NCBI RefSeq assembly: GCF_024199005.1
Contig: NZ_JANATA010000011.1
Location: forward strand, 36,190 to 100,189
Direction: 5' to 3'
From: Opacimonas viscosa
Lineage (GTDB): Bacteria > Pseudomonadota > Gammaproteobacteria > Enterobacterales > Alteromonadaceae
Length of the DNA stretch: 64,000 nt
A program made the position numbers and the translations under genes. The notes below the pieces were generated by a model. The model was not told the origin of the DNA, ran no database searches, and worked only from the letters and a program-made list of their open reading frames with translations. Positions 9,244 through 17,487 of this stretch are shown one piece after another (position 1 is the first letter of the stretch; the number at the start of each line of letters is the position of its first letter).

Positions 9244-10038
9244 TTACTCCGTTGTATATTTTTTTAAAATTTTATCAAGTATTTTACTCACAGCGACAAA
9301 GCCAAATGTCGCTGTAACGGCAACGCTAGCCCCAAATCCAGTTTCACAGTCAAGCTTAGTACCACTGTTATGTTGTATTTTATTGCGACTGACTGTGCCA
9401 TCCCCTTGTGGATACCGCAGTTGCTCGGAGGAAAACACACAATCAACACCAAATTTACGTTTTGGGTTTTTAGAAAAGTGATATTTGCGGCGCAGTTCAT
9501 TGCGTAATTTGGTGGCTAACGGGTCTTGAATTGTCTTTGTCAGATCGGCCACCGAAATCTGGGTTGGGTCAATTTGACCACCTGCACCACCGATCGTAAT
9601 AACAGGGATCTTATGCCTTTTACAATGCGCAATGATAGCGCATTTTGCAGCTACACTATCAGTGGCATCAACGACATATGAATAGATATTAGTAATATGC
9701 TCAGCGACATTTTCAGGTAATACAAAATCTTCTATTGTGTTGATTTTACAATCTGGGTTAATTAACGTTAAACGTTCAGACATTGCATCAACTTTAGCTT
9801 CACCAATAGTGTTTTGTAATGCATGGATTTGTCGATTGGTGTTGGTGATGCAAATATCATCTAGATCAATCAGGGTAATCTCCCCAATACCAGAGCGAAC
9901 TAGACCTTCTGCTACCCAAGTTCCGACCCCACCAATACCCACAACACATACATGAGCTTGCGTAAAAGCGTCTAAACCAGCTTTGCCATAAAGGCGTTCT
10001 ATACCACCAAATCTTTGTTTTGCCATGCTATTATTCAT
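9244..10038 (-). CDS. tcdA: tRNA threonylcarbamoyladenosine dehydratase TcdA (CsdL)
   Basis: E1-like ATP-dependent enzyme that cyclises t6A37 of ANN-decoding tRNAs to ct6A. The 264-residue length is typical. Seen: an N-terminal FGGIERLYG segment, the ThiF/MoeB nucleotide-binding motif VVGIGGVGTWVAEGL (32-46), the DLDDICITNTNRQ motif, and a C-terminal hydrophobic helix (VAVTATFGFVAVSKIL) that in TcdA anchors to the membrane. The start at 10038 or a Met four codons later cannot be separated, since neither has a strong ribosome site. It stands alone and diverges from manC. Confidence 0.94.
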   Translation of the reverse strand: MNNSMAKQRFGGIERLYGKAGLDAFTQAHVCVVGIGGVGTWVAEGLVRSGIGEITLIDLDDICITNTNRQIHALQNTIGEAKVDAMSERLTLINPDCKINTIEDFVLPENVAEHITNIYSYVVDATDSVAAKCAIIAHCKRHKIPVITIGGAGGQIDPTQISVADLTKTIQDPLATKLRNELRRKYHFSKNPKRKFGVDCVFSSEQLRYPQGDGTVSRNKIQHNSGTKLDCETGFGASVAVTATFGFVAVSKILDKILKKYTTE

Positions 10039-10364
10039 CGTAATGAGTGAAGGGGAGTTATTCTTCGTTCACTGAAAGTTAATGTCGGTATAATACCATA
10101 GGGGTCCTTATAACAAACAGCATCGGTAAAATATTACTCCTGCGACGTCTATTTATATGAGTTATAGGTGAATTAATTACTCCAATTGCCGATATAATGA
10201 AGATGTGGCATAGCTGGGGACTTATATCGTTCTCAAACCGTATTTTTCTATAAGTGAGAAAAACTAACGAATACGACGCTTGACTTTGCAACTCCTTACA
10301 ATGTCCACTATATTTAATATGCACAAACTAATATTGAGTAACATCTAGTAAAGGAATACTGATT
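10039..10364. other. 326-bp divergent intergenic region tcdA / manC
   Basis: No convincing gene. It holds a small hairpin in the tcdA leader (AGTGAA 10046-10051 with TTCACT 10068-10073) and the manC promoter candidate listed separately. An open frame of 81 codons on the minus strand (10079-10324) has no ribosome site and no family character. Confidence 0.5.
10286..10314 (+). promoter_or_regulatory. Candidate sigma-70 promoter of manC
   Basis: -35 TTGCAA (4/6) and -10 TATATT (5/6) at an exact 17-bp spacing, 51 bp upstream of the manC ATG. Confidence 0.5.
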
Positions 10365-11783
10365 ATGATCCCCGTTATTCTTGCCGGAGGCAACGGAAGT
10401 AGACTTTGGCCTAAGTCGCGTGTGGCTTATCCAAAACAGTTTTTAGCACTGACGACAGATGAAAGCATGTTGCAAAACACGCTTTCCCGCTTGCCTAAAG
10501 AGGGTATGCAAGCCCCCATCATTATCTGTAACGAAGCACACCGATTTTTAGTTGCAGAGCAATTGCGACAAGTAGCTACCCATCATAATGGCATTATTTT
10601 AGAACCTGTTGGCCGCAATACCGCCCCCGCAATTACTTTAGCGGCGTTAAATGCGTTAGCTAACGACCCTGAAGCGACTTTATTAGTCCTGGCTGCAGAT
10701 CATGTAATACAAGATGAATCAGCGTTTGCTACTGCCATAAAAGATGCTGAAATTTTAGCCGCACAAGATAAATTAGTGACGTTTGGCATAGTGCCTCAAC
10801 AACCTCATACAGGTTATGGCTATATACAGAGCGGTACATCGATTCAACACCAACAAAACACTATCGGTTTTACGGTTTCTAGTTTTAAAGAAAAGCCGGA
10901 TATGCGCACTGCTCAGGATTATGTTGGCAGTGGTCAATATTTTTGGAATTCAGGTATGTTTATGTTTAAAGCTAAGACTTATATTGCAGCATTAGAACAA
11001 TTTGCTCCTGAAATTCTCCAGTATTGTAAAGCTGCGGTTGCTGAACAAAGCTTAGATTTAGATTTTATTCGAATACCTGAAACTATCTTTGCCCAATGCC
11101 CAGATGACTCGATTGATTACGCTATCATGGAGCATACCGATGCGGCTGTCATGGTCCCCTTAGATGCGGGATGGTCTGATGTCGGTAGTTGGACGTCACT
11201 GTGGGATTTAGCTGAAAAAGATGCACATGGGAATGCCGTTAGCGGTGACGTTATGTTACATAATGCCAAGAATAATTATGTAAATAGTGAAGGGCGTTTA
11301 GTCACGTTAATCGGATGTGAAGATCTCGTTGTGGTAGAAACAAAAGATGCTGTCATGGTTGCTAAACAAAATGCAGTACAAGATATTAAACATATTGTTA
11401 ATCAACTAAAAGCTACTGAGCGTCCCGAATTTGAATTTCATAGAGAAGTTTTCCGACCTTGGGGGAGTTATGACTCGATTGATCATGGACAACGCTTTCA
11501 AGTAAAAAGAATATCCGTTAAACCCAATGAGAAACTTTCTGTACAAATGCATCACCATCGTGCTGAGCATTGGATTGTTGTTTCAGGCACTGCCAAAGTA
11601 ACGATTGGGGATAAAACGGTACTGATTTCAGAAAATGAATCTACCTATATTCCGATAGGAGAAGTACATGCACTGGAAAACCCTGGAAAAATTCCATTAG
11701 AACTGATTGAGGTACAATCAGGTTCTTATTTGGGGGAAGATGATATTGTGCGATTTTCTGATCGGTATGGCCGCTCGGAGTAA
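10365..11783 (+). CDS. manC: Mannose-1-phosphate guanylyltransferase / mannose-6-phosphate isomerase
   Basis: Bifunctional type II PMI/GMP (ManC/CpsB/AlgA) producing GDP-mannose for surface polysaccharides. The 472-residue length is standard. The N-terminal nucleotidyltransferase half begins with the pyrophosphorylase signature [14 protein letters not shown] and PKQF; the C-terminal cupin half (from about 360) has [11 protein letters not shown] and the metal-binding [10 protein letters not shown]. An AAAGGA ribosome site sits well before the ATG at 10365. No other capsule genes surround it, so the polysaccharide it serves is not evident here. A 9-bp inverted repeat follows the stop. Confidence 0.96.
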   Translation: MIPVILAGGNGSRLWPKSRVAYPKQFLALTTDESMLQNTLSRLPKEGMQAPIIICNEAHRFLVAEQLRQVATHHNGIILEPVGRNTAPAITLAALNALANDPEATLLVLAADHVIQDESAFATAIKDAEILAAQDKLVTFGIVPQQPHTGYGYIQSGTSIQHQQNTIGFTVSSFKEKPDMRTAQDYVGSGQYFWNSGMFMFKAKTYIAALEQFAPEILQYCKAAVAEQSLDLDFIRIPETIFAQCPDDSIDYAIMEHTDAAVMVPLDAGWSDVGSWTSLWDLAEKDAHGNAVSGDVMLHNAKNNYVNSEGRLVTLIGCEDLVVVETKDAVMVAKQNAVQDIKHIVNQLKATERPEFEFHREVFRPWGSYDSIDHGQRFQVKRISVKPNEKLSVQMHHHRAEHWIVVSGTAKVTIGDKTVLISENESTYIPIGEVHALENPGKIPLELIEVQSGSYLGEDDIVRFSDRYGRSE

Positions 11784-11807
11784 AAAACTAGCAGAGTAAA
11801 TACCGCG

Positions 11808-11847
11808 ATGCCCTTGTTAAAAGCGACTCAATCTTTTCCAAGGGCAT
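11808..11847. terminator. Inverted repeat between manC and DUF3429 gene (weak terminator candidate)
   Basis: ATGCCCTTG and CAAGGGCAT form a 9-bp stem with a 22-base loop between two convergent genes. No T-run on either side, so intrinsic termination is uncertain. Confidence 0.4.
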
Positions 11848-11893
11848 TGTTAATTTAAGCGTGTCACAGAAAAATGAGTAAATGTATCTCGTT

Positions 11894-12337
11894 TTAATCC
11901 ACTAATGTCATTATAAAATGTGCTCCGGTAACAACGATGGTTAAAAACCAGCGTAAACGAGTATATTCTTCGACCAAAGACTCTGGCATTAATAAAAATT
12001 TTTGTTCGTAGAAGATTAAACCAACAAAACACACACTCAAAATCGGTATCGAAAAAGATATCGGCAGCAATATAAGAGCCAACCAAGCCATAATGGAAGG
12101 TAGCATCGCTACGTAAATCATATGCTGAGTATTTTTTTCTATCAAGCTACTAAACCACAATACCCCACCTAAAAAAGACAAAATGATAGCACTGTAGAGT
12201 GTGAAGTAGTGTGCTGCTAAGCTATATGATAGTAGGTCTAATACCACGCTAAGAGGCAGGCTGATAAAGGGAATGAGGCCTGCACAACCGAGATACCAAG
12301 CTTCTTTGGGCAGTGCATTAGATGATGATTGAGTCAC
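11894..12337 (-). CDS. DUF3429 family membrane protein
   Basis: A 147-residue integral membrane protein with four to five hydrophobic segments. The signature LGCAGLIPFISLPLS at the N-terminus and YSAIILSFLGGVLWF in the middle match the DUF3429 pattern (GxxPF ... Y...ILSFxGG.HW). Function unknown. It lies downstream of gltA on the same strand, but gltA has its own strong terminator between them, so it is probably expressed separately. Confidence 0.8.
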   Translation of the reverse strand: MTQSSSNALPKEAWYLGCAGLIPFISLPLSVVLDLLSYSLAAHYFTLYSAIILSFLGGVLWFSSLIEKNTQHMIYVAMLPSIMAWLALILLPISFSIPILSVCFVGLIFYEQKFLLMPESLVEEYTRLRWFLTIVVTGAHFIMTLVD

Positions 12338-12375
12338 GGATTTCCTTAGTACTGAGTGATACCTATATTGTACAC

Positions 12376-12405
12376 AAAAAAAAACCTGAGAATATACTCA
12401 GGTTT
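12376..12405 (-). terminator. Rho-independent terminator of gltA
   Basis: On the minus strand AAACCTGAG, a 6-base loop and CTCAGGTTT are followed by a run of nine T. A perfect 9-bp stem just after the citrate synthase stop. Confidence 0.95.
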
Positions 12406-12426
12406 CGTATGTCATCAAATCAGAAC

Positions 12427-13710
12427 TTAGTCTTTCTTGATAGGTGTGTATGGGCGTTGTGTTTCACCCGTGTATAACTGACGAGGACGACCAATTTTTT
12501 GGCCTGGCTGGCTCATCATTTCATGCCAATGAGAAATCCAACCTACGGTTCTCGCAAGTGCAAAAATACAGGTGAACATATTGGTTGGAATGCCGATTGC
12601 TTTTAATACAATACCTGAATAGAAGTCTACGTTAGGGAAGAGTTTCTTCTCTGCAAAGTATGGGTCAGAAAGGGCAATACGTTCTAATTCCATAGCGACG
12701 TCTAACAATGGATCGTCAAGTTTCAATTCAGCAAGTACTTCGTGACAGCTTTCACGCATAACTTTTGCACGTGGATCGATGTTTTTGTATACACGGTGAC
12801 CAAAGCCCATCAAACGGAAAGGATCAGACTTGTCTTTAGCACGAGCAATAAATTCTGGTATACGGTCAACAGTACCAATTTCTTCTAGCATATTGAGACA
12901 TGCTTCGTTAGCACCACCGTGAGCAGGTCCCCACAAGGAAGCAACACCAGCAGCAATACACGCGTATGGATTGGCACCAGAAGAGCCGGCTAAACGTACA
13001 GTTGACGTAGACGCATTTTGCTCATGGTCAGCATGTAAGATAAAAATTCGGTCCATAGCGCGTTCAACAGCTTCACTTATGACATAATCTTCAGTAGGGA
13101 CAGAGAACATCATATTTAGGAAGTTACCTGCATATGATAAATCATTTTTTGGATAAACAAATGGTTGTCCAACGCTGTATTTGTAAGCCATTGCGATTAG
13201 AGTAGGCATTTTCGCGATAAGACGGTGTGCTGAACGAATGCGTGCTGATGGGTCTGTGACATCTAAGTCACTGTGGTAAAATGATGATAAAGCACCAACA
13301 GTACCGCATAACATTGCCATTGGGTGAGAATCATTGCGGAAACCATGGAAAAACATGTTAATTTGTTCATGTACCATTGTGTGGTTTGTGATGGTTTCCT
13401 TGAATTCTTTATATTGCTCTGAAGTTGGCGCGTCGCCATGTAAAAGCATGTAACATACTTCTAAGTAATCAGAGTTTTGAGCTAATTCACCAATTGGAAA
13501 ACCGCGGTGTAAAAGGACACCCTCAGCACCGTCGATAAAAGTGATAGATGAATCACATGAGCCTGTAGCCATAAAGCCAGGGTCATAAGTAAAGTAACCA
13601 GTTGCGCCTAATGAACGAACATCAATCACGTCTTGGCCTGCAGTTCCCTGTAAAATAGGAAGCTCAACTTCCTTATCACCGATTGTTAAAATGGCTTTGT
13701 TGTCTGCCAT
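12427..13710 (-). CDS. gltA: Type II citrate synthase
   Basis: Condenses oxaloacetate and acetyl-CoA, the entry step of the TCA cycle. At 427 residues it matches the hexameric, NADH-sensitive gammaproteobacterial type II enzyme (E. coli 427). Seen: the N-terminal beta-domain ([20 protein letters not shown]), ADHEQNAST with the active-site His, the [13 protein letters not shown] motif with the second catalytic His, and the final Asp-containing segment [16 protein letters not shown] ribosome site precedes the ATG. It is transcribed divergently from sdhC from a promoter with good -10 and spacing, and is closed by a strong terminator. Confidence 0.98.
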   Translation of the reverse strand: MADNKAILTIGDKEVELPILQGTAGQDVIDVRSLGATGYFTYDPGFMATGSCDSSITFIDGAEGVLLHRGFPIGELAQNSDYLEVCYMLLHGDAPTSEQYKEFKETITNHTMVHEQINMFFHGFRNDSHPMAMLCGTVGALSSFYHSDLDVTDPSARIRSAHRLIAKMPTLIAMAYKYSVGQPFVYPKNDLSYAGNFLNMMFSVPTEDYVISEAVERAMDRIFILHADHEQNASTSTVRLAGSSGANPYACIAAGVASLWGPAHGGANEACLNMLEEIGTVDRIPEFIARAKDKSDPFRLMGFGHRVYKNIDPRAKVMRESCHEVLAELKLDDPLLDVAMELERIALSDPYFAEKKLFPNVDFYSGIVLKAIGIPTNMFTCIFALARTVGWISHWHEMMSQPGQKIGRPRQLYTGETQRPYTPIKKD

Positions 13711-13788
13711 GTTGTTTTCTCCTCAGTTGTCCTGATTTCATATTTTGTGCAGTATGTATTGTTCTACACGTTTTGAAAAGGGGGCACA

Positions 13789-13817
13789 TTTATACTGCTA
13801 AACGGTATTTAAATCAA
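13789..13817 (-). promoter_or_regulatory. Candidate gltA promoter
   Basis: On the minus strand: -35 TTGATT, 17-bp spacer, -10 TATAAA, about 80 bp upstream of the gltA start. The palindrome at 13848-13861 lies about 30 bp upstream of the -35, in an activator-type position. Confidence 0.6.
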
Positions 13818-13847
13818 TTTTTTCAATAAAAACCTTAAAAATTAACG

Positions 13848-13861
13848 TAAACGGCCGTTTA
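13848..13861. promoter_or_regulatory. Perfect 14-bp palindrome upstream of gltA
   Basis: TAAACGGCCGTTTA is fully self-complementary and lies between the gltA and sdhC promoters. It is a candidate site for a dimeric regulator of central carbon metabolism. The protein is unknown. Confidence 0.45.
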
Positions 13862-13905
13862 TATCTATTGATGCGTTGTTTTTAGTTTACTACCAATGTC
13901 TTAGC

Positions 13906-13933
13906 TAGACACAAATAGTTGTAAATGTATAAT
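13906..13933 (+). promoter_or_regulatory. Candidate sdhC promoter
   Basis: -35 TAGACA (5/6), 16-bp spacer, -10 TATAAT (6/6). Transcription would start near 13940, giving sdhC a leader of about 170 nt, comparable to the long sdhC leader that is a small-RNA target in E. coli. Confidence 0.65.
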
Positions 13934-14072
13934 GCTCTCGATATACTCGCGTGTGCTTTATATCGGCGTTTGTGAAGAATATTGAAGGTTAATTTTCATC
14001 ACAAAATGTTAACAAATCAGTAACGATGTTTGATTTTGTGACTAAAGCATTATTTATCACACTTTACGGTTT

Positions 14073-14088
14073 GTTTACAATTGTAAAC
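14073..14088. promoter_or_regulatory. Perfect 16-bp palindrome in the sdhC leader
   Basis: GTTTACAATTGTAAAC, 23 bp before the sdhC ATG and well downstream of the predicted transcription start. It could be an operator acting as a roadblock, or an RNA hairpin near the ribosome-binding site. Confidence 0.45.
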
Positions 14089-14111
14089 TTAATGTGTAAG
14101 TAACCCTACGA

Positions 14112-14507
14112 ATGAGAGATAGGCAAAATATTGTGAAAAAGCAAAGACCAGTAAATTTAGATTTAAATACGATTAAATTTCCCCCTTCTGCAATTTCCTC
14201 AATTTTACACCGTGTAACCGGCGTGGCTATGTTCTTTGCATTGTTATTTGTGATTTGGGCCTGGGCAGTATCCCTTGGCTCAGCTCAAGGCTTTGCAGAT
14301 GTACAGGTCATTATGGACGGCTTTATTGGGAAATTTGTAGCTATCGGTACAGTATCCGCCTTAACCTATCATATTCTTGGTGGCATCCGTCACGGAATCA
14401 TGGATATGGGATATTGGGAAGAACTTGAATCAGGAAACACCAGTGCTAATGTAGTCATCGGTATTTGGATTGTTCTAACATTAGTAGTAGGGGTTGCATT
14501 ATGGTAA
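14112..14507 (+). CDS. sdhC: Succinate dehydrogenase cytochrome b556 subunit SdhC
   Basis: Membrane anchor subunit of complex II that binds heme b and ubiquinone. The N-terminus KKQRPVNLDLNTIKFPPSAISSILHRVTG is very close to E. coli SdhC. Three membrane helices follow (about 33-53, 72-93, 111-130), with the heme-ligand region YHILGGIRHGIMD. A GTG at 14133 (VKKQRP...) is an alternative start with an AGG nine bases upstream; the ATG at 14112 has a weak site, so the first seven residues are doubtful. It is the first gene of sdhCDAB, and its stop overlaps the sdhD start (ATGGTAA). Confidence 0.96.
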   Translation: MRDRQNIVKKQRPVNLDLNTIKFPPSAISSILHRVTGVAMFFALLFVIWAWAVSLGSAQGFADVQVIMDGFIGKFVAIGTVSALTYHILGGIRHGIMDMGYWEELESGNTSANVVIGIWIVLTLVVGVALW

Positions 14508-14848
14508 CAAATCAAGCCACTTTTAAACGCGATGGGATCCAAGACTGGGTTTCACTTCGTGCTACCGCAATTATCATTGCACTTTATTCTTTTTATATGA
14601 CTTACATTTTCGTAAGTACTCCCGAAATTACTTATGTAGTATGGCAGGACATATTCTCTTCAATTGCTATGAAAGTATTTACGTTTGCTGCATTAGTGTC
14701 AATTATGCTCCACGTGCGCATCGGTTTATGGCAGGTTCTAACCGACTATGTTAAACCAGCTGCTCTTCGCGCAGGTATACAGTACGTGTTAAACCTTATC
14801 GCCTTTGCATACGTTGCAGTAGGCTTATTCGTATTATGGGGAGTGTAA
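14501..14848 (+). CDS. sdhD: Succinate dehydrogenase membrane anchor subunit SdhD
   Basis: 115 residues, the same length as E. coli SdhD, with the same ending LFVLWGV and the segment [17 protein letters not shown]. Three membrane helices (about 20-38, 50-72, 90-113) complete the quinone pocket with SdhC. The ATG at 14501 overlaps the end of sdhC by 7 bases; a longer open frame from 14465 lies inside sdhC and is not credible. sdhA begins one base after its stop. Confidence 0.96.
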   Translation: MVTNQATFKRDGIQDWVSLRATAIIIALYSFYMTYIFVSTPEITYVVWQDIFSSIAMKVFTFAALVSIMLHVRIGLWQVLTDYVKPAALRAGIQYVLNLIAFAYVAVGLFVLWGV

Positions 14849-14849
14849 G

Positions 14850-16622
14850 ATGAGTATTCCAGTTCATGAGTTTGATGCCGTAGTTATCGGCGCAGGTGGC
14901 GCAGGTATGCGTGCCGCATTACAAATTTCTGAATCAGGTAAAAGCTGTGCGCTTTTATCAAAAGTTTTTCCAACCCGTTCACACACTGTATCAGCACAGG
15001 GTGGGATTACGGTTGCTTTAGGTAATTCCCATGAAGATAACTGGGAATGGCACATGTACGATACGGTCAAAGGTTCTGACTATATTGGTGACCAAGATGC
15101 TATCGAATACATGTGTAAAACGGGTCCTGAAGCGATCATCGAAATGGAAAATATGGGTTTACCTTTTTCTCGTACAGATGAAGGTAAAGTTTACCAGCGC
15201 CCATTTGGTGGTCAGTCGAAAAATTTTGGCGGTGAACAAGCAGCTCGAACTGCAGCCGCAGCAGATAGAACAGGTCACGCGTTATTGCACTTGTTGTATC
15301 AGCAAAACGTTAAAAACAAAACAAAAGTATTCTCTGAGTGGTATGCACTAGATTTAGTGAAAAACCAAGACGGTGATGTCGTCGGTTGTACCGCTATCGA
15401 TATCGAAACTGGCGAAGTCGTTTACTTTAAGTCTAAAGCAGTTGTACTTGCTACTGGTGGTGCAGGACGTATTTACGCCTCTACTACTAATGCACACATT
15501 AACACTGGTGACGGTGTTGGTATGGCATTGCGTGCTGGCGTTCCTATGCAAGACATGGAAATGTGGCAGTTCCACCCAACGGGGATCGCAGGTGCGGGAA
15601 CACTCGTTACCGAGGGTTGTCGTGGTGAAGGTGGTTACCTTCTAAATAAAGACGGGGAACGCTTCATGGAGCGTTATGCTCCGAACGCTAAAGACTTAGC
15701 AGGTCGTGATGTTGTTGCTCGTTCAATGATGACAGAAATCCGTGAAGGTCGAGGCTGTGATGGTCCTTGGGGTCCACATATTAAATTAAAACTTGATCAT
15801 CTAGGTAAAGAAGTTCTTGAATCGCGCTTACCAGGTATTCTTGAACTATCACGTACCTTTGCTCACGTTGACCCAGTGAAAGAGCCAATCCCAGTGATTC
15901 CAACTTGTCACTACATGATGGGTGGTATTCCTACTAATGTAGATGGTCAAGCGATTGCGATTGATGAAAATGGCAATGAAAAACCAATTACCGGTTTATT
16001 CGCTTGTGGTGAAATTGCTTGTGTATCAGTACACGGTGCAAACCGCTTAGGTGGTAATTCACTATTAGATTTAGTGGTATTTGGCCGAGCGACTGGTTTA
16101 CACCTTGGTGCAAAACTGGATGAGATCAGTAATGTTCGTGATGCCTCTGATTCAGATTTAGACGCCGCTATGGCTCGCTTCAACCGTTGGGAATCTAGCC
16201 CAGTAGGTAAAGGCGAATGCCCAGTACAAATTAAGAAAGACATGCAACAATGCATGCAATTAAACTTCTCTGTATTCCGTGAAGGTGATGCGATGGCAGA
16301 AGGCTTGAAAGAGCTTGCTGAAATCCGTGAACGTCTCCAGCATGCAAGACTGGATGACAAATCATCTGACTTTAATACTCAGCGTATCGAGTGTTTAGAG
16401 CTAGATAACCTAATGGAAACCGCGTACAGCACAGCAGTTGCAGCAAACTTCAGAACAGAAAGCCGTGGTGCACATAGCCGCTTCGACTTCCCTGAGCGTG
16501 ATGATGATAATTGGTTATGCCACTCTATCTATCGCCCAGAATCTGAATCAATGATTAAACGTGAAGTTAATATGACGCCGAAATTGCGTGAAGCATTCCC
16601 GCCTAAAGCGCGTACGTATTAA
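14850..16622 (+). CDS. sdhA: Succinate dehydrogenase flavoprotein subunit SdhA
   Basis: Catalytic subunit of complex II oxidising succinate to fumarate on the cytoplasmic face. 590 residues (E. coli 588). Seen: FAD-binding [13 protein letters not shown] (about 12-24), the SHTVSAQGG segment whose His carries covalent FAD, the capping-domain substrate motif [13 protein letters not shown], and [18 protein letters not shown]. The C-terminus ends PPKARTY, as in the family. It is translated in tight series with sdhD and sdhB. Confidence 0.98.
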   Translation: MSIPVHEFDAVVIGAGGAGMRAALQISESGKSCALLSKVFPTRSHTVSAQGGITVALGNSHEDNWEWHMYDTVKGSDYIGDQDAIEYMCKTGPEAIIEMENMGLPFSRTDEGKVYQRPFGGQSKNFGGEQAARTAAAADRTGHALLHLLYQQNVKNKTKVFSEWYALDLVKNQDGDVVGCTAIDIETGEVVYFKSKAVVLATGGAGRIYASTTNAHINTGDGVGMALRAGVPMQDMEMWQFHPTGIAGAGTLVTEGCRGEGGYLLNKDGERFMERYAPNAKDLAGRDVVARSMMTEIREGRGCDGPWGPHIKLKLDHLGKEVLESRLPGILELSRTFAHVDPVKEPIPVIPTCHYMMGGIPTNVDGQAIAIDENGNEKPITGLFACGEIACVSVHGANRLGGNSLLDLVVFGRATGLHLGAKLDEISNVRDASDSDLDAAMARFNRWESSPVGKGECPVQIKKDMQQCMQLNFSVFREGDAMAEGLKELAEIRERLQHARLDDKSSDFNTQRIECLELDNLMETAYSTAVAANFRTESRGAHSRFDFPERDDDNWLCHSIYRPESESMIKREVNMTPKLREAFPPKARTY

Positions 16623-16630
16623 GGAGAACT

Positions 16631-17344
16631 ATGATGCAACTTAATTTTTCAATTTATCGTTATAACCCAGATATTGATGATGCTCCTCGTATGCAAGAGT
16701 ATTCATTAGAAGTAGAAGAAGGCCAAGACATGATGGTGCTAGATGCACTGATTGCCTTAAAAGAGCAAGATGCTACTTTATCTTTCCGTCGCTCATGTCG
16801 TGAAGGCGTATGTGGTTCTGACGGTATGAACATGAATGGTAAAAATGGTTTAGCGTGTATTACACCTTTATCAGCCCTAGGCAAGGGTACTATTGTTGTG
16901 CGTCCTTTACCTGGTCTCCCTGTAGTACGTGACCTAGTCGTTGATATGACGCAGTTCTATACACAATATGAAAAAATCAAACCATTCTTGATTAACGATG
17001 ATAAACAGCCACCATCTCGCGAGCACATTCAGATGCCTGAAGACCGTGCAAAACTAGATGGTTTATACGAATGTATCTTATGTGCTTGTTGTTCAACATC
17101 ATGTCCATCATTCTGGTGGAATCCTGATAAGTTCATCGGTCCTGCAGGTTTACTTCATGCGTATCGCTTTTTAATCGATTCTCGTGATACTGCGACTGAA
17201 GAACGATTGAATGATCTTGACGATGCGTTTAGTGTATTCAGATGCCATGGAATAATGAACTGCGTAAGCGTTTGTCCAAAAGGCTTGAATCCAACTAAAG
17301 CTATCGGCCAAATTAAGTCGATGCTCTTACAACGAGCTGTTTAG
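16631..17344 (+). CDS. sdhB: Succinate dehydrogenase iron-sulfur subunit SdhB
   Basis: Electron-transfer subunit of complex II. 237 residues (E. coli 238). The [2Fe-2S] site is CREGVCGSDG with a following CIT; the [4Fe-4S] and [3Fe-4S] sites are in CILCACCSTSCPSFWW and CVSVCPKGLNP. An AAGGAG site precedes two consecutive Met codons; either could start. It is the last gene of sdhCDAB, followed by two hairpins before sucA. Confidence 0.98.
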   Translation: MMQLNFSIYRYNPDIDDAPRMQEYSLEVEEGQDMMVLDALIALKEQDATLSFRRSCREGVCGSDGMNMNGKNGLACITPLSALGKGTIVVRPLPGLPVVRDLVVDMTQFYTQYEKIKPFLINDDKQPPSREHIQMPEDRAKLDGLYECILCACCSTSCPSFWWNPDKFIGPAGLLHAYRFLIDSRDTATEERLNDLDDAFSVFRCHGIMNCVSVCPKGLNPTKAIGQIKSMLLQRAV

Positions 17345-17351
17345 TTGTATT

Positions 17352-17377
17352 AAGGACAAGATGCGTACCTTGTCCTT
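17352..17377 (+). terminator. Hairpin between sdhB and sucA
   Basis: AAGGACAAG, an 8-base loop and CTTGTCCTT: a perfect 9-bp stem 8 bp after the sdhB stop, with only a broken T-run. It may stabilise the sdh message 3' end or act with the following terminator. Confidence 0.55.
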
Positions 17378-17389
17378 GTAATTTTCTAA

Positions 17390-17422
17390 ATGGCTGTCCG
17401 AGGATTGGACGGCTATTTTTTT
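17390..17422 (+). terminator. Rho-independent terminator between sdhB and sucA
   Basis: ATGGCTGTCC pairs with GGACGGCTAT (two G-U pairs) around a 7-base loop, followed by seven T. It suggests that part of sdhCDAB transcription ends here and sucAB is reached by readthrough or a second promoter. Confidence 0.75.
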
Positions 17423-17487
17423 GACTGTGATATACGTTTGGACTTGTAGTCGGTCCAATACCATGACATTGTAAACAGGACACAATA

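Noticed and set aside
10079..10324. 81-codon minus-strand frame between tcdA and manC
   Set aside because: No ribosome site, no family character, and it overlaps the probable manC promoter.
11850..12086. 78-codon minus-strand frame overlapping the DUF3429 gene
   Set aside because: Different frame of a recognisable membrane protein gene; aromatic/Arg-rich shadow.
14036..14060. TGTGA ... TCACA as a CRP site before sdhC
   Set aside because: The half-sites are about 14 bp apart instead of 6, so they do not form a CRP dyad.
15947..16360. 137-codon frame antisense to sdhA
   Set aside because: Shadow of a fully supported catalytic subunit gene.
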